Positions 43,745 through 52,759 of a stretch of DNA of 64,000 nt are shown piece after piece; position 1 is the stretch's first letter, and each line of letters opens with the position of its first letter. A model generated the notes under the pieces. That model worked only from the letters and a program-made list of their open reading frames with translations, was not told the origin of the DNA and made no database searches. The stretch comes from Segatella copri (GTDB taxonomy: Bacteria > Bacteroidota > Bacteroidia > Bacteroidales > Bacteroidaceae): assembly GCF_015074785.1 (NCBI RefSeq), contig NZ_CP042464.1:2977001-3041000 (forward strand), read 5' to 3'. Made by a program: the position numbers and the translations under genes.

Positions 43745-45592
43745 TTATTTCATATTCTCGCCTTTTTCTTCGAAATATTTTGAAAGAATTTCTGCCTTAT
43801 GAGGGCCTAATACTTCTGAAAGTTGTTCCAAGGATGCTTCTTTCATCTTTTTCACGCTCTTAAACTTGCTCAGCAGGGCTTCTTTAGCCTTCGGACCGAT
43901 GCCTTTGATATCGTCTAATTCTGAGTGCAGAGCATGTTTGCTGCGCTTGTCGCGATGGAAGGTGATAGCGTATCTGTGCACCTCATCCTGTATCTGCGTC
44001 AGTACCTTGAACAGTTCACTTTCGGGTGGTAGGGCGATGGTTTGAGGAGGGAATCCGAAGAGAAGTTCGTTGGTGCGGTGACGGTCGTCTTTGGCAAGTC
44101 CTGCGATAGGAATATCCAGGTGTAATTCGTCAACAATAACCTCTCTTACTACGTCCATCTGCCCCTTTCCGCCATCGGTAATAATGAGGTCTGGAAGTGC
44201 AGTTTCTTCCTCTATCATTCGACTGTACCTGCGTCTTACCACCTCTTGCATGGATGCGTAATCATCCGGCCCTTCTACCGTCTTAATGTTGTATTTCCTA
44301 TAGTCTTTTCTGGATGGTTTCATACCTTTATATACGATACAACCTGCCACGGCATCAGTACCGGATATGTTGGAATTATCGAAACATTCTATCTGATAAG
44401 GCAGCTTTTGAAGCTTTAGTTTTGCTTGTAATTCCTTCATCAATCTGGTCTGTTTCTGTTCCGGATTGAGCTTTTCTGCCTGCTTCAGACGGTCGAATTT
44501 ATACTGCTTGCAGTTCATTTCCGACAGTTCCAGAAGGTGCTTTTTGTCTCCTCTCTGGGGTACGAAGAAGGTGGCATCTTTCAGCTTCCATTCCATTTCG
44601 AAGGGCACGATTATCTCCTTCGATGTGGAGTGGAAACGCTCTCTGATTTCTGGAATGGCTGTAATCAGAAGTTCCTCGTCGCTCTCCTCCAGTTTACGTT
44701 TATATTCGTAGGTAAAGCTCTGGTTGATAGTGCCGTTTTTTACGTGAATATAGTTGATGAAGGCGTTCTTGTTGGCGTCATCATTCACGATAGTAAAGAC
44801 ATCTACATCTGTAATGGTATGGCTTACCACCTCGCTTTTTGCCTCAAAGTCATCCAGTAATTGGTACTTTTTCTTATATTCTTCGGCTATTTCAAAACGT
44901 AGAAGTTCGGCATTTTTCATCATCAAATCGTAGAGATATTTGCTTACTTCCCGCGTGTTTCCCTTCAGAATTTCACGTGCCTGGCGCATGTTTTCCTGAT
45001 ATTCCTCATAGCTCTGCTTGTTGATGCAGGGTGCTCCGCAGTTGTGGATATGATACTCCAGACACGGCTTGTATCTGCCTTCAGCAACGCCTTCTCTGGT
45101 GATAGGCATTCTGCAGGTGCGGGGCTTATAAAGCTTTTTGATAACCTCTAAAACGGCATACATGCTGCCGATATGAGGGTAAGGACCGAAGAAGGTTCCC
45201 ACTTTTTTATTGATATGACGAGTCTTGAAAATGCGTGGAAAATACTCGTTTGTTACGCATATAGAGGGGTATGTCTTGCCGTCTTTCAGCAGGACATTGT
45301 ATCTTGGATTATACTTTTTGATCAGGCTGTTTTCGAGCAAAAGTGCGTCTTCTTCTGTGTTTACGACCGTATAAGATATGTCGTGAATCTTAGAAACAAG
45401 CACCTTTGTCTTGTATCTGTCTACCTCTTTATGGAAGTAGGAAGATACTCTTCTCTTCAGATTTTTCGCCTTTCCCACATATATAATCGTATGATTTTCG
45501 TCGTAATATTGGTAGCTTCCTGGCTTCTCCGGCATACTTAAAACAATGTTTTTAAGCCTAGCCAAGCGCTCCTCATTCTCTTGTTTCGTCAT
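43745..45592 (-). CDS. uvrC: UvrABC system protein C
   Basis: A 615-aa protein. The N-terminal GIY-YIG nuclease (about 15-100, PGSYQYYDENHTIIYVGKAK) makes the 3' incision. A Cys-rich region with CLEYHIHNCGAPC follows. The UVR domain is near 205-240. The RNase H-like endonuclease (about 395-540, ECFDNSNISGTDAVAG, DLIITDGGKGQ) makes the 5' incision. C-terminal helix-hairpin-helix motifs are in DDIKGIGPKAKEALL. It belongs to nucleotide excision repair. The gene starts 28 nt after the parS-bearing hairpin at 45620-45653. Confidence 0.97.
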   Translation of the reverse strand: MTKQENEERLARLKNIVLSMPEKPGSYQYYDENHTIIYVGKAKNLKRRVSSYFHKEVDRYKTKVLVSKIHDISYTVVNTEEDALLLENSLIKKYNPRYNVLLKDGKTYPSICVTNEYFPRIFKTRHINKKVGTFFGPYPHIGSMYAVLEVIKKLYKPRTCRMPITREGVAEGRYKPCLEYHIHNCGAPCINKQSYEEYQENMRQAREILKGNTREVSKYLYDLMMKNAELLRFEIAEEYKKKYQLLDDFEAKSEVVSHTITDVDVFTIVNDDANKNAFINYIHVKNGTINQSFTYEYKRKLEESDEELLITAIPEIRERFHSTSKEIIVPFEMEWKLKDATFFVPQRGDKKHLLELSEMNCKQYKFDRLKQAEKLNPEQKQTRLMKELQAKLKLQKLPYQIECFDNSNISGTDAVAGCIVYKGMKPSRKDYRKYNIKTVEGPDDYASMQEVVRRRYSRMIEEETALPDLIITDGGKGQMDVVREVIVDELHLDIPIAGLAKDDRHRTNELLFGFPPQTIALPPESELFKVLTQIQDEVHRYAITFHRDKRSKHALHSELDDIKGIGPKAKEALLSKFKSVKKMKEASLEQLSEVLGPHKAEILSKYFEEKGENMK

Positions 45593-45619
45593 ATTTTTAC
45601 TTGTTTTTAAAGGGAAAAC

Positions 45620-45653
45620 GAGCGTTACTGTTTCACGTGAAACGGCAACGCTC
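45620..45653. other. parS-like site (15/16) at the centre of a terminator-like hairpin
   Basis: TGTTTCACGTGAAACG (45629-45644) differs from parS at the last base only. Outer arms GAGCGTT (45620-45626) and AACGCTC (45647-45653) share exactly the same centre, making one 34-bp palindrome. On the minus strand it follows apt and precedes GTTTTCCC, so it can also terminate apt. Confidence 0.65.
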
Positions 45654-45714
45654 TAGTGTCTTTTACTGCTTCCTTGCTGCATTCTCGCAGTATTTTTTGC
45701 AGTATTTTTGCTGC

Positions 45715-46245
45715 TTATAACTGTAATAAAGTAGTTACTTCAACGTCTGGATCAAAGGAGTTTCTGCCTTCGAAATTCTCGTTTACGAGTTCGATGATGA
45801 AGTTGGCATATACCTTTTTCGGATGGAATTTCTTTACCAGGTCGCATGCTGCTTTCATGGTTCCACCGGTGGCAAGGAGGTCGTCGTGGAGGAGTACGAT
45901 GTCGTTCTCATTGATGGCATCTTCGTGGATTTCGATGGTATCCATGCCATATTCCTTAGCATAACTTTCCTGTACGGTTTTGCATGGAAGTTTGCCCGGT
46001 TTGCGGCATAAAACTACGCCGGCTCCGAGACGTATTGCGAGTGCTGAAGACATTACGAAACCGCGTGATTCGATGCCTACAATCTTGGTGATTCCTTTAT
46101 CTTTGTAGAGTTCATACATCTCATCGCTGATCTCTTTTAAAGATGCAGGATTCTTGAAAAGGGTTGAAACGTCGCGGAAGTTTACACCCTTGATTGGCCA
46201 ATCTGGAATGCAACGCAGATTGTCTAATAATAGCTGATTGTTCAT
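45715..46245 (-). CDS. apt: Adenine phosphoribosyltransferase
   Basis: A 176-aa type-I PRTase. The PRPP-binding motif is in DIVLLHDDLLATGGTMKAA. GIESRGFVMSSALAIRLG and FRDVSTLFKNP match Apt. It salvages adenine to AMP. Single gene between two parS-type sites. Confidence 0.96.
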   Translation of the reverse strand: MNNQLLLDNLRCIPDWPIKGVNFRDVSTLFKNPASLKEISDEMYELYKDKGITKIVGIESRGFVMSSALAIRLGAGVVLCRKPGKLPCKTVQESYAKEYGMDTIEIHEDAINENDIVLLHDDLLATGGTMKAACDLVKKFHPKKVYANFIIELVNENFEGRNSFDPDVEVTTLLQL

Positions 46246-46386
46246 TACTTTTTTATGCTTTAAATTGATACTTATTTTATTCTGTTTTCTTGCTTCTTTT
46301 AATGGGCTTTTTGCCCGTTTGTTTTTGCGTTTTGCTTGATTTTATCCGCTTTTGTTTCACGAATTGCTGAAGTTTTACTTTAACCG

Positions 46387-46436
46387 CAAAACACTTGATG
46401 CAACCTTTCTTAAGCGGTTGAGCATCAAATGTTTTG
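46387..46436 (-). terminator. Long hairpin downstream of mnmG
   Basis: CAAAACACTTGATGC (46387-46401) pairs with GCATCAAATGTTTTG (46422-46436) with one mismatch; AACC/GGTT continue the stem inward. It lies between mnmG and apt and may end mnmG transcription. Confidence 0.5.
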
Positions 46437-46445
46437 CTGATAATC

Positions 46446-46461
46446 TGTTTCACGTGAAACA
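46446..46461. other. parS: Perfect parS centromere site
   Basis: TGTTTCACGTGAAACA matches the bacterial parS consensus at all 16 positions. ParB binds such sites, which cluster near the chromosome origin. It lies 35 nt past the mnmG stop codon. Confidence 0.8.
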
Positions 46462-46495
46462 TTAGAAGTTTCCTTGTGTTTCGCTGTGAAACGGC

Positions 46496-48367
46496 TTATC
46501 TTCCGAGTAATACAAGCATCACGTTGATATCGCTTGGTGATACGCCCGGAATTCGGCTTGCCTGTGCCAAGGTTTCCGGGTCGATGCGCTCGAGTTTCTG
46601 GCGTCCTTCTGTGGAGATTTCGTGGAGCTCGGAATAGTTGAAACGGCCCTTGATTTTGATGTCCTCCAAACGGTGCATCTTATCGGCGATGAGACGCTCT
46701 CGTTCGATGTAACCTTTGTACTTCATCTTGATTTCTGCAGCTTCCGTTATCTCTTCCTTTCGGTTAGCTGGTGTTTCCAGTGTAGCCTTCAGGTCCGGAA
46801 TAATCTCCGAAAGATTCGTGAGGTTCAGATGCGGACGGGCGATGAGGTCGATGAGCTTGCAGCCGGCGCGAAGTGGAGTAGTGCCGAGCGCCTCCAGTTT
46901 CGGATTTATCTCATCCTTCTTGATAGGATAGTTGGCGCAGAATTCGATGATTCTTCCGATGGCTTCTTTTTTCTCTATCCACCAGTCGTAACGGTCGCGC
47001 TTGGCAATTCCGAGTTCGTATGCTTTTTCGGTGAGTCGGGCATCGGCATCGTCCTGACGGAGCAGAATGCGGTATTCGGCTCTGGAAGTAAACATACGGT
47101 ATGGTTCGTCAACTCCCTTTGTGGTGAGATCATCGATGAGTACGCCGATATAACTCTCATCGCGGTTCATCTCGAATGTCTTGTCTCCGACACAATGCAG
47201 GGCTGCGTTGATTCCTGCCACGGTTCCCTGTCCTCCTGCTTCCTCATAACCGGTGGTTCCGTTCACCTGTCCGGCAAAGAAGAGACCTTTGATGATTTTC
47301 GACTCCAGTGAATGTTTGAGCTGGGTAGGGTCGAAGTAATCGTATTCGATGGCGTACCCCGGTCTGTAAATCTTCGCATCTCTCAAAGCAGGAATCTCGT
47401 GAAGTGCATTCAGCTGGATATCCATCGGCATGCTCGAAGAAAAACCGTTCAGATACATCTCGTTCGTATCTTCGCCTTCCGGTTCCAGGAAGAGCGGATG
47501 CTGATCCTTGTCGGGGAAGGTAACGAGCTTGGTTTCGATGCTCGGACAGTAACGTGGACCGGTACTCTGAATCTGACCATTATATAAAGGTGAGTCAGCG
47601 AGACCGCTTTTTAAAGTTTCGTGTACCTTCTTGTTGGTGTAGCAAGTCCAGCAAGGCAATTGTTTCAGAACCCGATGTTCTCCCATGTAAGAGAACTGGT
47701 GGAAATCGCTGTCGCCCGGCTGTTCTTCCATATCTTCGAAATGAACACTTCTCTTGTCAATTCTGACCGGAGTACCGGTTTTCATTCTGGCTGTAGTGAT
47801 GCCCCATCGGGTGATGCTCTCCGTAAAGTTGTGTACGGCAGGTTCGGCGCATCTTCCGCCTTCTACCATCTTTCTTCCTACATGCATCAGTCCGTTGAGG
47901 AATGTTCCAGCGGTGATGATGATGCTCTTGGCATAGAATTCGGCTCCCCAGATGGTTTTTACGCCGATGGCTTCTCCGTTAGCTACGAGCAGTTCGTCTG
48001 CTTGGTCTTGCCAGATGTCGAGGTTGTCGGTATGGTCGAGGATGGTTCTCCATTCCCAGATAAACTTTCCTCTGTCGCATTGGGCACGGGGGCTCCATAC
48101 GGCAGGACCCTTTCCGATGTTGAGCATTCGGAACTGGATGGCGGTTTTATCCGTTACGATACCCATCTGTCCGCCCAAAGCATCGATTTCGCGCACAATC
48201 TGTCCCTTGGCAATACCTCCGATGGCGGGGTTGCAACTCATCTGACCAATCTTGTTCATATCCATCGTTATCAAACAGGTTTTGGCACCCATGTTTGCAG
48301 AGGCTGCAGCAGCCTCGCATCCGGCATGTCCTCCACCGATAACGAGCACGTCATAATTGAATTTCAT
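46496..48367 (-). CDS. mnmG: tRNA uridine-5-carboxymethylaminomethyl modification enzyme MnmG (GidA)
   Basis: A 623-aa FAD protein of normal length. The FAD-binding Rossmann motif is VIGGGHAGCEAA (about 8-19). Signature regions are CNPAIGGIAKGQIVREIDALGG and GQVNGTTGYEEAGGQG. The C-terminal helical domain (about 560-623) binds MnmE. With MnmE it modifies the wobble uridine of several tRNAs. The gene often lies near the replication origin and parAB, which agrees with the parS site beside it. A TACTTTTG -7 element is at the complement of 48414-48421. Confidence 0.97.
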   Translation of the reverse strand: MKFNYDVLVIGGGHAGCEAAAASANMGAKTCLITMDMNKIGQMSCNPAIGGIAKGQIVREIDALGGQMGIVTDKTAIQFRMLNIGKGPAVWSPRAQCDRGKFIWEWRTILDHTDNLDIWQDQADELLVANGEAIGVKTIWGAEFYAKSIIITAGTFLNGLMHVGRKMVEGGRCAEPAVHNFTESITRWGITTARMKTGTPVRIDKRSVHFEDMEEQPGDSDFHQFSYMGEHRVLKQLPCWTCYTNKKVHETLKSGLADSPLYNGQIQSTGPRYCPSIETKLVTFPDKDQHPLFLEPEGEDTNEMYLNGFSSSMPMDIQLNALHEIPALRDAKIYRPGYAIEYDYFDPTQLKHSLESKIIKGLFFAGQVNGTTGYEEAGGQGTVAGINAALHCVGDKTFEMNRDESYIGVLIDDLTTKGVDEPYRMFTSRAEYRILLRQDDADARLTEKAYELGIAKRDRYDWWIEKKEAIGRIIEFCANYPIKKDEINPKLEALGTTPLRAGCKLIDLIARPHLNLTNLSEIIPDLKATLETPANRKEEITEAAEIKMKYKGYIERERLIADKMHRLEDIKIKGRFNYSELHEISTEGRQKLERIDPETLAQASRIPGVSPSDINVMLVLLGR

Positions 48368-48413
48368 ACTTCGTTTAATCTATATTTTTTCTAATTTTCG
48401 GCAAAAGTAAGAA

Positions 48414-48421
48414 ATAAAATC
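48414..48421 (-). promoter_or_regulatory. -7 element of mnmG
   Basis: TACTTTTG on the minus strand, 46 nt before the mnmG ATG. Confidence 0.45.
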
Positions 48422-48440
48422 GAAATTTTAGCAAAAATAC

Positions 48441-48471
48441 TTTGATAAATCATTAAAATATAGTAATTTTG
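48441..48471 (+). promoter_or_regulatory. Promoter of the fumarate reductase operon
   Basis: TTTG (48441-48444), 19-bp spacer, TAATTTTG (48464-48471). The resulting leader is about 120 nt and can form a stem ATACCTA/TAGGTAT (48490-48496 with 48525-48531). Confidence 0.7.
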
Positions 48472-48598
48472 CAGCAGACTTGCGAAAATATACCTAGAAA
48501 TGAGGATTGCAGAATGCCCAAAAATAGGTATTGCAGGGGCGAAAAGTGTGGAATATAAATTAGTTTCAAACAGTTAAATAATTAAATTTCAATCATTT

Positions 48599-49282
48599 AT
48601 GTGGTTAATCAATTCATCTATTGGTAGAAAGGTAGTGATGTCAGTAACTGGTATCGCTCTTATTCTATTCTTGACATTCCACGGTTGCATGAATGTTGTT
48701 GCTCTCTTCTCTGGAGAAGCTTACAACACAATCTGCGAGTTGTTGGGTGCTAACTGGTACGCCGTAGTTGCAACTTTGGGTTTGGCAGCTTTGGCAGTTT
48801 GTCACATCGTTTACGCTTTCATCCTGACAGCACAGAACCGTCGTGCTCGCGGTAACCAGCGTTACGAGGTAACAGCAAAGCCAGAGAAAGTAGAGTGGGC
48901 TAGCCAGAACATGTTGGTGCTCGGTATCATCATCGTTCTCGGTTTGTTGCTTCACCTCTTTAATTTCTGGTACAACATGATGTTTGCAGAGCTTTTGGGT
49001 ACAAGCTTCGGCCACTGCCCATCAGATGGCTTCGCATTCATTCAGGACACCTTCGCTAACCCAGTGTTCGTAGTTCTCTACATCATCTGGTTGGTAGCTC
49101 TTTGGTTCCACCTCACTCACGGTTTCTGGAGTGCTATTCAGACTCTCGGTTGGAGCGGTAAGACTTGGTTCTGCCGTTGGAAGATGATTGGTATGATTTA
49201 CTCTACCATCCTGCTTCTCCTCTTCATCGTAGTTGTATTGGCATTCGCTTTCGGTTGCGCTCCATCTTTGTGCTGCGCATAA
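48599..49282 (+). CDS. frdC: Fumarate reductase/succinate dehydrogenase cytochrome b subunit
   Basis: A 227-aa membrane protein with five hydrophobic helices and His residues in helices for two b hemes (TFHGCMNV, CHIVYAF, LLHLFNFWY, HLTHGFWSAIQ). It is the single-anchor, diheme type found in B. fragilis-like QFR complexes. It oxidises menaquinol and hands electrons to FrdB. First gene of frdCAB; frdA follows after 32 nt. Confidence 0.93.
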   Translation: MWLINSSIGRKVVMSVTGIALILFLTFHGCMNVVALFSGEAYNTICELLGANWYAVVATLGLAALAVCHIVYAFILTAQNRRARGNQRYEVTAKPEKVEWASQNMLVLGIIIVLGLLLHLFNFWYNMMFAELLGTSFGHCPSDGFAFIQDTFANPVFVVLYIIWLVALWFHLTHGFWSAIQTLGWSGKTWFCRWKMIGMIYSTILLLLFIVVVLAFAFGCAPSLCCA

Positions 49283-49314
49283 TTCGTGTAATCATTTAAG
49301 TATTAAAAAAGATT

Positions 49315-51297
49315 ATGGCAAAAACATTAAATTCTAGAATACCTGAAGGACCAGTTGCTGAGAAGTGGACCAACTATAAGGCTCACCAGCGTTTGGTTAA
49401 CCCAAAGAATAAGTTAAAGCTCGACGTTATCGTTGTAGGTACAGGTTTGGCAGGTGCTTCTGCTGCTGCTTCTCTCGGCGAGATGGGCTTCAATATCTTG
49501 AACTTCTGCATCCAGGACTCTCCACGTCGTGCTCACTCTATCGCAGCACAGGGTGGTATCAATGCAGCTAAGAATTATCAGAATGATGGTGACTCTGTTT
49601 ACCGTCTGTTCTATGATACTGTAAAGGGTGGTGACTACCGTGCTCGTGAGGCTAACGTTTACCGTTTGGCTGAGGTGAGCAACGATATCATCGACCAGTG
49701 CGTAGCTCAGGGCGTTCCTTTCGCTCGTGAGTATGGTGGTATGCTGGCTAACCGTTCTTTCGGTGGTGCTCAGGTATCTCGTACATTCTATGCTAAGGGT
49801 CAGACAGGTCAGCAGCTCCTCCTCGGTGCTTACTCTTCTTTGAGCCGCATGGTTGAGGCTGGTAAGGTTAAGCTCTTCACCCGTTACGAGATGGAGGATA
49901 TTGTGATCGTTGACGGTCACGCTCGTGGTATCATCGCCAAGAATTTGATTACAGGTAAGTTGGAGCGTTTCTCTGCCAACGCCGTAGTTATCGCTACCGG
50001 TGGTTATGGTAACGCTTACTTCCTTTCTACAAACGCTATGGGTTGTAACTGTACAGCAGCTATCCAGTGCTACCGCAAGGGTGCTGACTTCGCTAACCCA
50101 TCTTACGTTCAGATTCACCCTACATGTATCCCTGTTCATGGTACAAACCAGAGTAAGTTGACTTTGATGTCAGAGTCACTCCGTAACGATGGTCGTATCT
50201 GGGTTCCTAAGAAGATTGAGGATGCTAAGGCATTGCAGGCTGGTACAAAGAAGGGTTCTGATATTCCTGAGGAAGACCGCGACTACTACTTGGAGCGCCG
50301 TTACCCAGCATTCGGTAACCTGGTTCCTCGTGACGTGGCTTCTCGTGCAGCTAAGGAGCGTTGCGACAAGGGCTTCGGTGTCAACAACACAGGTCTTGCC
50401 GTATTCCTCGACTTCTCTGAGTCTATCAACCGTCTCGGTATCGACGTTATCCTGCAGCGTTATGGCAACCTCTTCGATATGTATGAGGAGATTACTGACG
50501 TTAACCCAGGTGAGTTGGCTAACGAGATTAACGGCGTGAAGTACTACAACCCAATGATGATCTTCCCTGCTATCCACTATACAATGGGTGGTATCTGGGT
50601 TGACTACGAGTTGATGACCACTATCCCTGGTCTCTTCGCTATTGGTGAGTGTAACTTCTCTGACCATGGTGCTAACCGTCTTGGTGCTTCTGCTTTGATG
50701 CAGGGTTTGGCTGACGGTTACTTCGTATTGCCATACACTATCCAGAACTACTTGGCCGACCAGGCATTGTGGCCAAAGCTCTCTACCGATCTCCCAGAGT
50801 TCGCAGAGGCAGAGGCAGGTGTTCAGAAGGAAATCGACCGCCTGATGGGTATCCAGGGCAAGCGCTCTGTAGATTCTATCCACAAGGAGTTGGGTCACAT
50901 CCTTTGGGAGCACGTAGGTATGGGTCGTACCAAGGAAGGTCTTGAGGAAGGCTTGAAGAAGATGAAGGCTCTGCGCGAGGAATTCAACAAGAACCTCTTC
51001 ATCCCTGGCAAGAAGGAAGGCTTGAACGTAGAGTTGGATAAGGCTATCCACTTGCGTGACTTCATCTTGATGGGCGAGTTGATCGCTTACGATGCATTGC
51101 ACCGCAACGAGAGCTGTGGTGGTCACTTCCGTGAGGAGTACCAGACAGAGGAAGGCGAGGCAAAGCGTGATGACGAGCACTTCTTCTACGTAGGCTGCTG
51201 GGAGTATCAGGGCAATGATACAACTGCTCCAGTGCTCAACAAGGAACCTCTCGAGTATGAGGCAATTAAGGTACAGACAAGAAATTACAAGAATTAA
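49315..51297 (+). CDS. frdA: Fumarate reductase/succinate dehydrogenase flavoprotein subunit
   Basis: A 660-aa catalytic subunit. The FAD-binding Rossmann motif is [19 protein letters not shown] (about 41-59). The covalent FAD histidine is in [17 protein letters not shown]. Active-site segments are [20 protein letters not shown] and [13 protein letters not shown]. It reduces fumarate to succinate at the cytoplasmic face, the main electron sink in succinate-producing Prevotella. The codon choice here is more biased (many GGT, GCT and CGT) than in neighbouring genes, typical of high expression. Confidence 0.96.
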   Translation: MAKTLNSRIPEGPVAEKWTNYKAHQRLVNPKNKLKLDVIVVGTGLAGASAAASLGEMGFNILNFCIQDSPRRAHSIAAQGGINAAKNYQNDGDSVYRLFYDTVKGGDYRAREANVYRLAEVSNDIIDQCVAQGVPFAREYGGMLANRSFGGAQVSRTFYAKGQTGQQLLLGAYSSLSRMVEAGKVKLFTRYEMEDIVIVDGHARGIIAKNLITGKLERFSANAVVIATGGYGNAYFLSTNAMGCNCTAAIQCYRKGADFANPSYVQIHPTCIPVHGTNQSKLTLMSESLRNDGRIWVPKKIEDAKALQAGTKKGSDIPEEDRDYYLERRYPAFGNLVPRDVASRAAKERCDKGFGVNNTGLAVFLDFSESINRLGIDVILQRYGNLFDMYEEITDVNPGELANEINGVKYYNPMMIFPAIHYTMGGIWVDYELMTTIPGLFAIGECNFSDHGANRLGASALMQGLADGYFVLPYTIQNYLADQALWPKLSTDLPEFAEAEAGVQKEIDRLMGIQGKRSVDSIHKELGHILWEHVGMGRTKEGLEEGLKKMKALREEFNKNLFIPGKKEGLNVELDKAIHLRDFILMGELIAYDALHRNESCGGHFREEYQTEEGEAKRDDEHFFYVGCWEYQGNDTTAPVLNKEPLEYEAIKVQTRNYKN

Positions 51298-51312
51298 AAA
51301 GCGAACAAGACA

Positions 51313-52071
51313 ATGGCAAGAAATATAAGTTTCACAGTTAAGTATTGGAAGCAGGACGGTCCTACAGCACAGGGTCACTTCGATACACATGAGATGAAGA
51401 ACATCCCAGATGATACTTCATTCCTCGAGATGCTCGACATCTTGAACGAGGAGCTCATCGAGTCAGGTCAGGAGCCTTTCGTCTTCGACCACGACTGCCG
51501 CGAGGGTATCTGCGGTATGTGCTCTCTCTATATTAATGGTACACCTCACGGTAAGACTGAGCGTGGTGCTACAACATGTCAGCTCTACATGCGTCGTTTC
51601 AACGATGGCGATGTTATCACCGTTGAGCCTTGGCGTTCTGCTGGTTTCCCTATCATTAAGGACTGTATGGTAGACCGTTCAGCATTCGACAAGATCATCC
51701 AGGCAGGTGGTTACACCAGCATTCGTACTGGTCAGGCTCAGGATGCCAACGCTATCCTGATTCCTAAGGAGAATGCAGACGAGGCAATGGATTGCGCTAC
51801 ATGTATCGGTTGCGGTGCTTGTGTTGCTGCATGTAAGAATGGTTCTGCTATGCTCTTCGTCAGCTCAAAGGTTAGCCAGCTGGCACTTCTCCCACAGGGT
51901 CGTGTAGAGGCTGCTGCCCGTGCTAAGAAGATGATTGCACGCATGGATGAGCTCGGATTCGGTAACTGTACAAACACTCGTGCTTGCGAGGCTGTTTGTC
52001 CTAAGAACGAGTCTATCGCTAACATCGCCCGCTTGAACCGTGAGTTCTTGAAGGCTAAGTTGGCTGACTAA
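51313..52071 (+). CDS. frdB: Fumarate reductase/succinate dehydrogenase iron-sulfur subunit
   Basis: A 252-aa protein. The [2Fe-2S] ligands are Cys62, Cys67, Cys70 and Cys89 ([10 protein letters not shown] ... TTCQ). The C-terminal clusters use [14 protein letters not shown] and [16 protein letters not shown]. It passes electrons from the FrdC hemes to the FAD of FrdA. It starts 15 nt after frdA and ends the operon; a terminator lies at 52099-52132. Confidence 0.96.
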   Translation: MARNISFTVKYWKQDGPTAQGHFDTHEMKNIPDDTSFLEMLDILNEELIESGQEPFVFDHDCREGICGMCSLYINGTPHGKTERGATTCQLYMRRFNDGDVITVEPWRSAGFPIIKDCMVDRSAFDKIIQAGGYTSIRTGQAQDANAILIPKENADEAMDCATCIGCGACVAACKNGSAMLFVSSKVSQLALLPQGRVEAAARAKKMIARMDELGFGNCTNTRACEAVCPKNESIANIARLNREFLKAKLAD

Positions 52072-52098
52072 TCCATCGTTTCTTTTGAGACACAGGAA

Positions 52099-52132
52099 TT
52101 TTCTCTCTGCATCTTTACGGATGCGAGAGAAT
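52099..52132 (+). terminator. Terminator of frdCAB
   Basis: TTTTCTCTCTGCATC pairs with GATGCGAGAGAA, with a one-base bulge, followed by TTTTCCC. Confidence 0.65.
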
Positions 52133-52149
52133 TTTCCCAACAACTCTTC

Positions 52150-52410
52150 ACTCTTCACCTTTTTGGTGTAAGTGGTTGAAGGATAGGAAGTTGGGCGGGT
52201 GAAGAGTGGTTTTTTACTCTTCACCCGCCCTTCACCTTTTTAGGCTGTTGGCAGCTAAGCGGCTCTGCGTTTATACCTTTCCCAAAATCATAAAAGGTGA
52301 AGAGTGGTGAAGAGTGGGTGAAGAGTGCCGAAAATCTCTTCACCTATGTAATGTGTTGTGCTTCAGTTGTTTATACAGAAAAGGTGAAGAGTGAAGAGCT
52401 GATTGCGATA
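52150..52410. repeat. GGTGAAGAGTG-type short repeats in both orientations
   Basis: About ten copies of GGTGAAGAGTG or its complement are scattered here. One pair makes a perfect 15-bp hairpin, GGGCGGGTGAAGAGT (52193-52207) with its complement at 52216-52230. No gene was found in 52072-52727. Confidence 0.6.
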
Positions 52411-52727
52411 TTCCTGCCAACCATGCTTCTTTTGAAATAAGAGAAAGGATGTTTGGCAAACTGTTATACAGGAACAGCCGACTAGCCTCTGTTTCGCTAG
52501 TCGGCTGTTTGCCTTTTGCCAGTATGCTGTTTTTCTTCTGCCAGCCTTCTGTTTTTCCTAGTCAGTTGTTCTATCTCCGATAGTTATGTATTTATTTATG
52601 CCTGCTGTTAGAATCATATAGCCAGGAAAAAGGGTAGATTATAGCCGAGAGCATCCTGTTTTTGGTGCATCCCGACATAAATTATCAGATATTCTGAGAA
52701 ATATTTTGTAATCTCATCAGAATATCG

Positions 52728-52735
52728 TAAATTTG
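52728..52735 (+). promoter_or_regulatory. -7 element of the methyltransferase gene
   Basis: TAAATTTG, 24 nt before the ATG at 52760. Confidence 0.5.
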
Positions 52736-52759
52736 CGGTTATTAAGAATAAGTAATGTA

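Noticed and set aside
46277..46462. 61-aa Lys-rich ORF between mnmG and apt
   Set aside because: It covers the parS site and a hairpin. Its Lys/Gln content is what AT-rich spacer DNA gives, and there is no ribosome binding site.
50176..51390. 404-aa ORF on the strand opposite frdA
   Set aside because: It overlaps the clearly identified frdA completely. Its composition is the mirror of frdA's biased codons, and it shows no domain.
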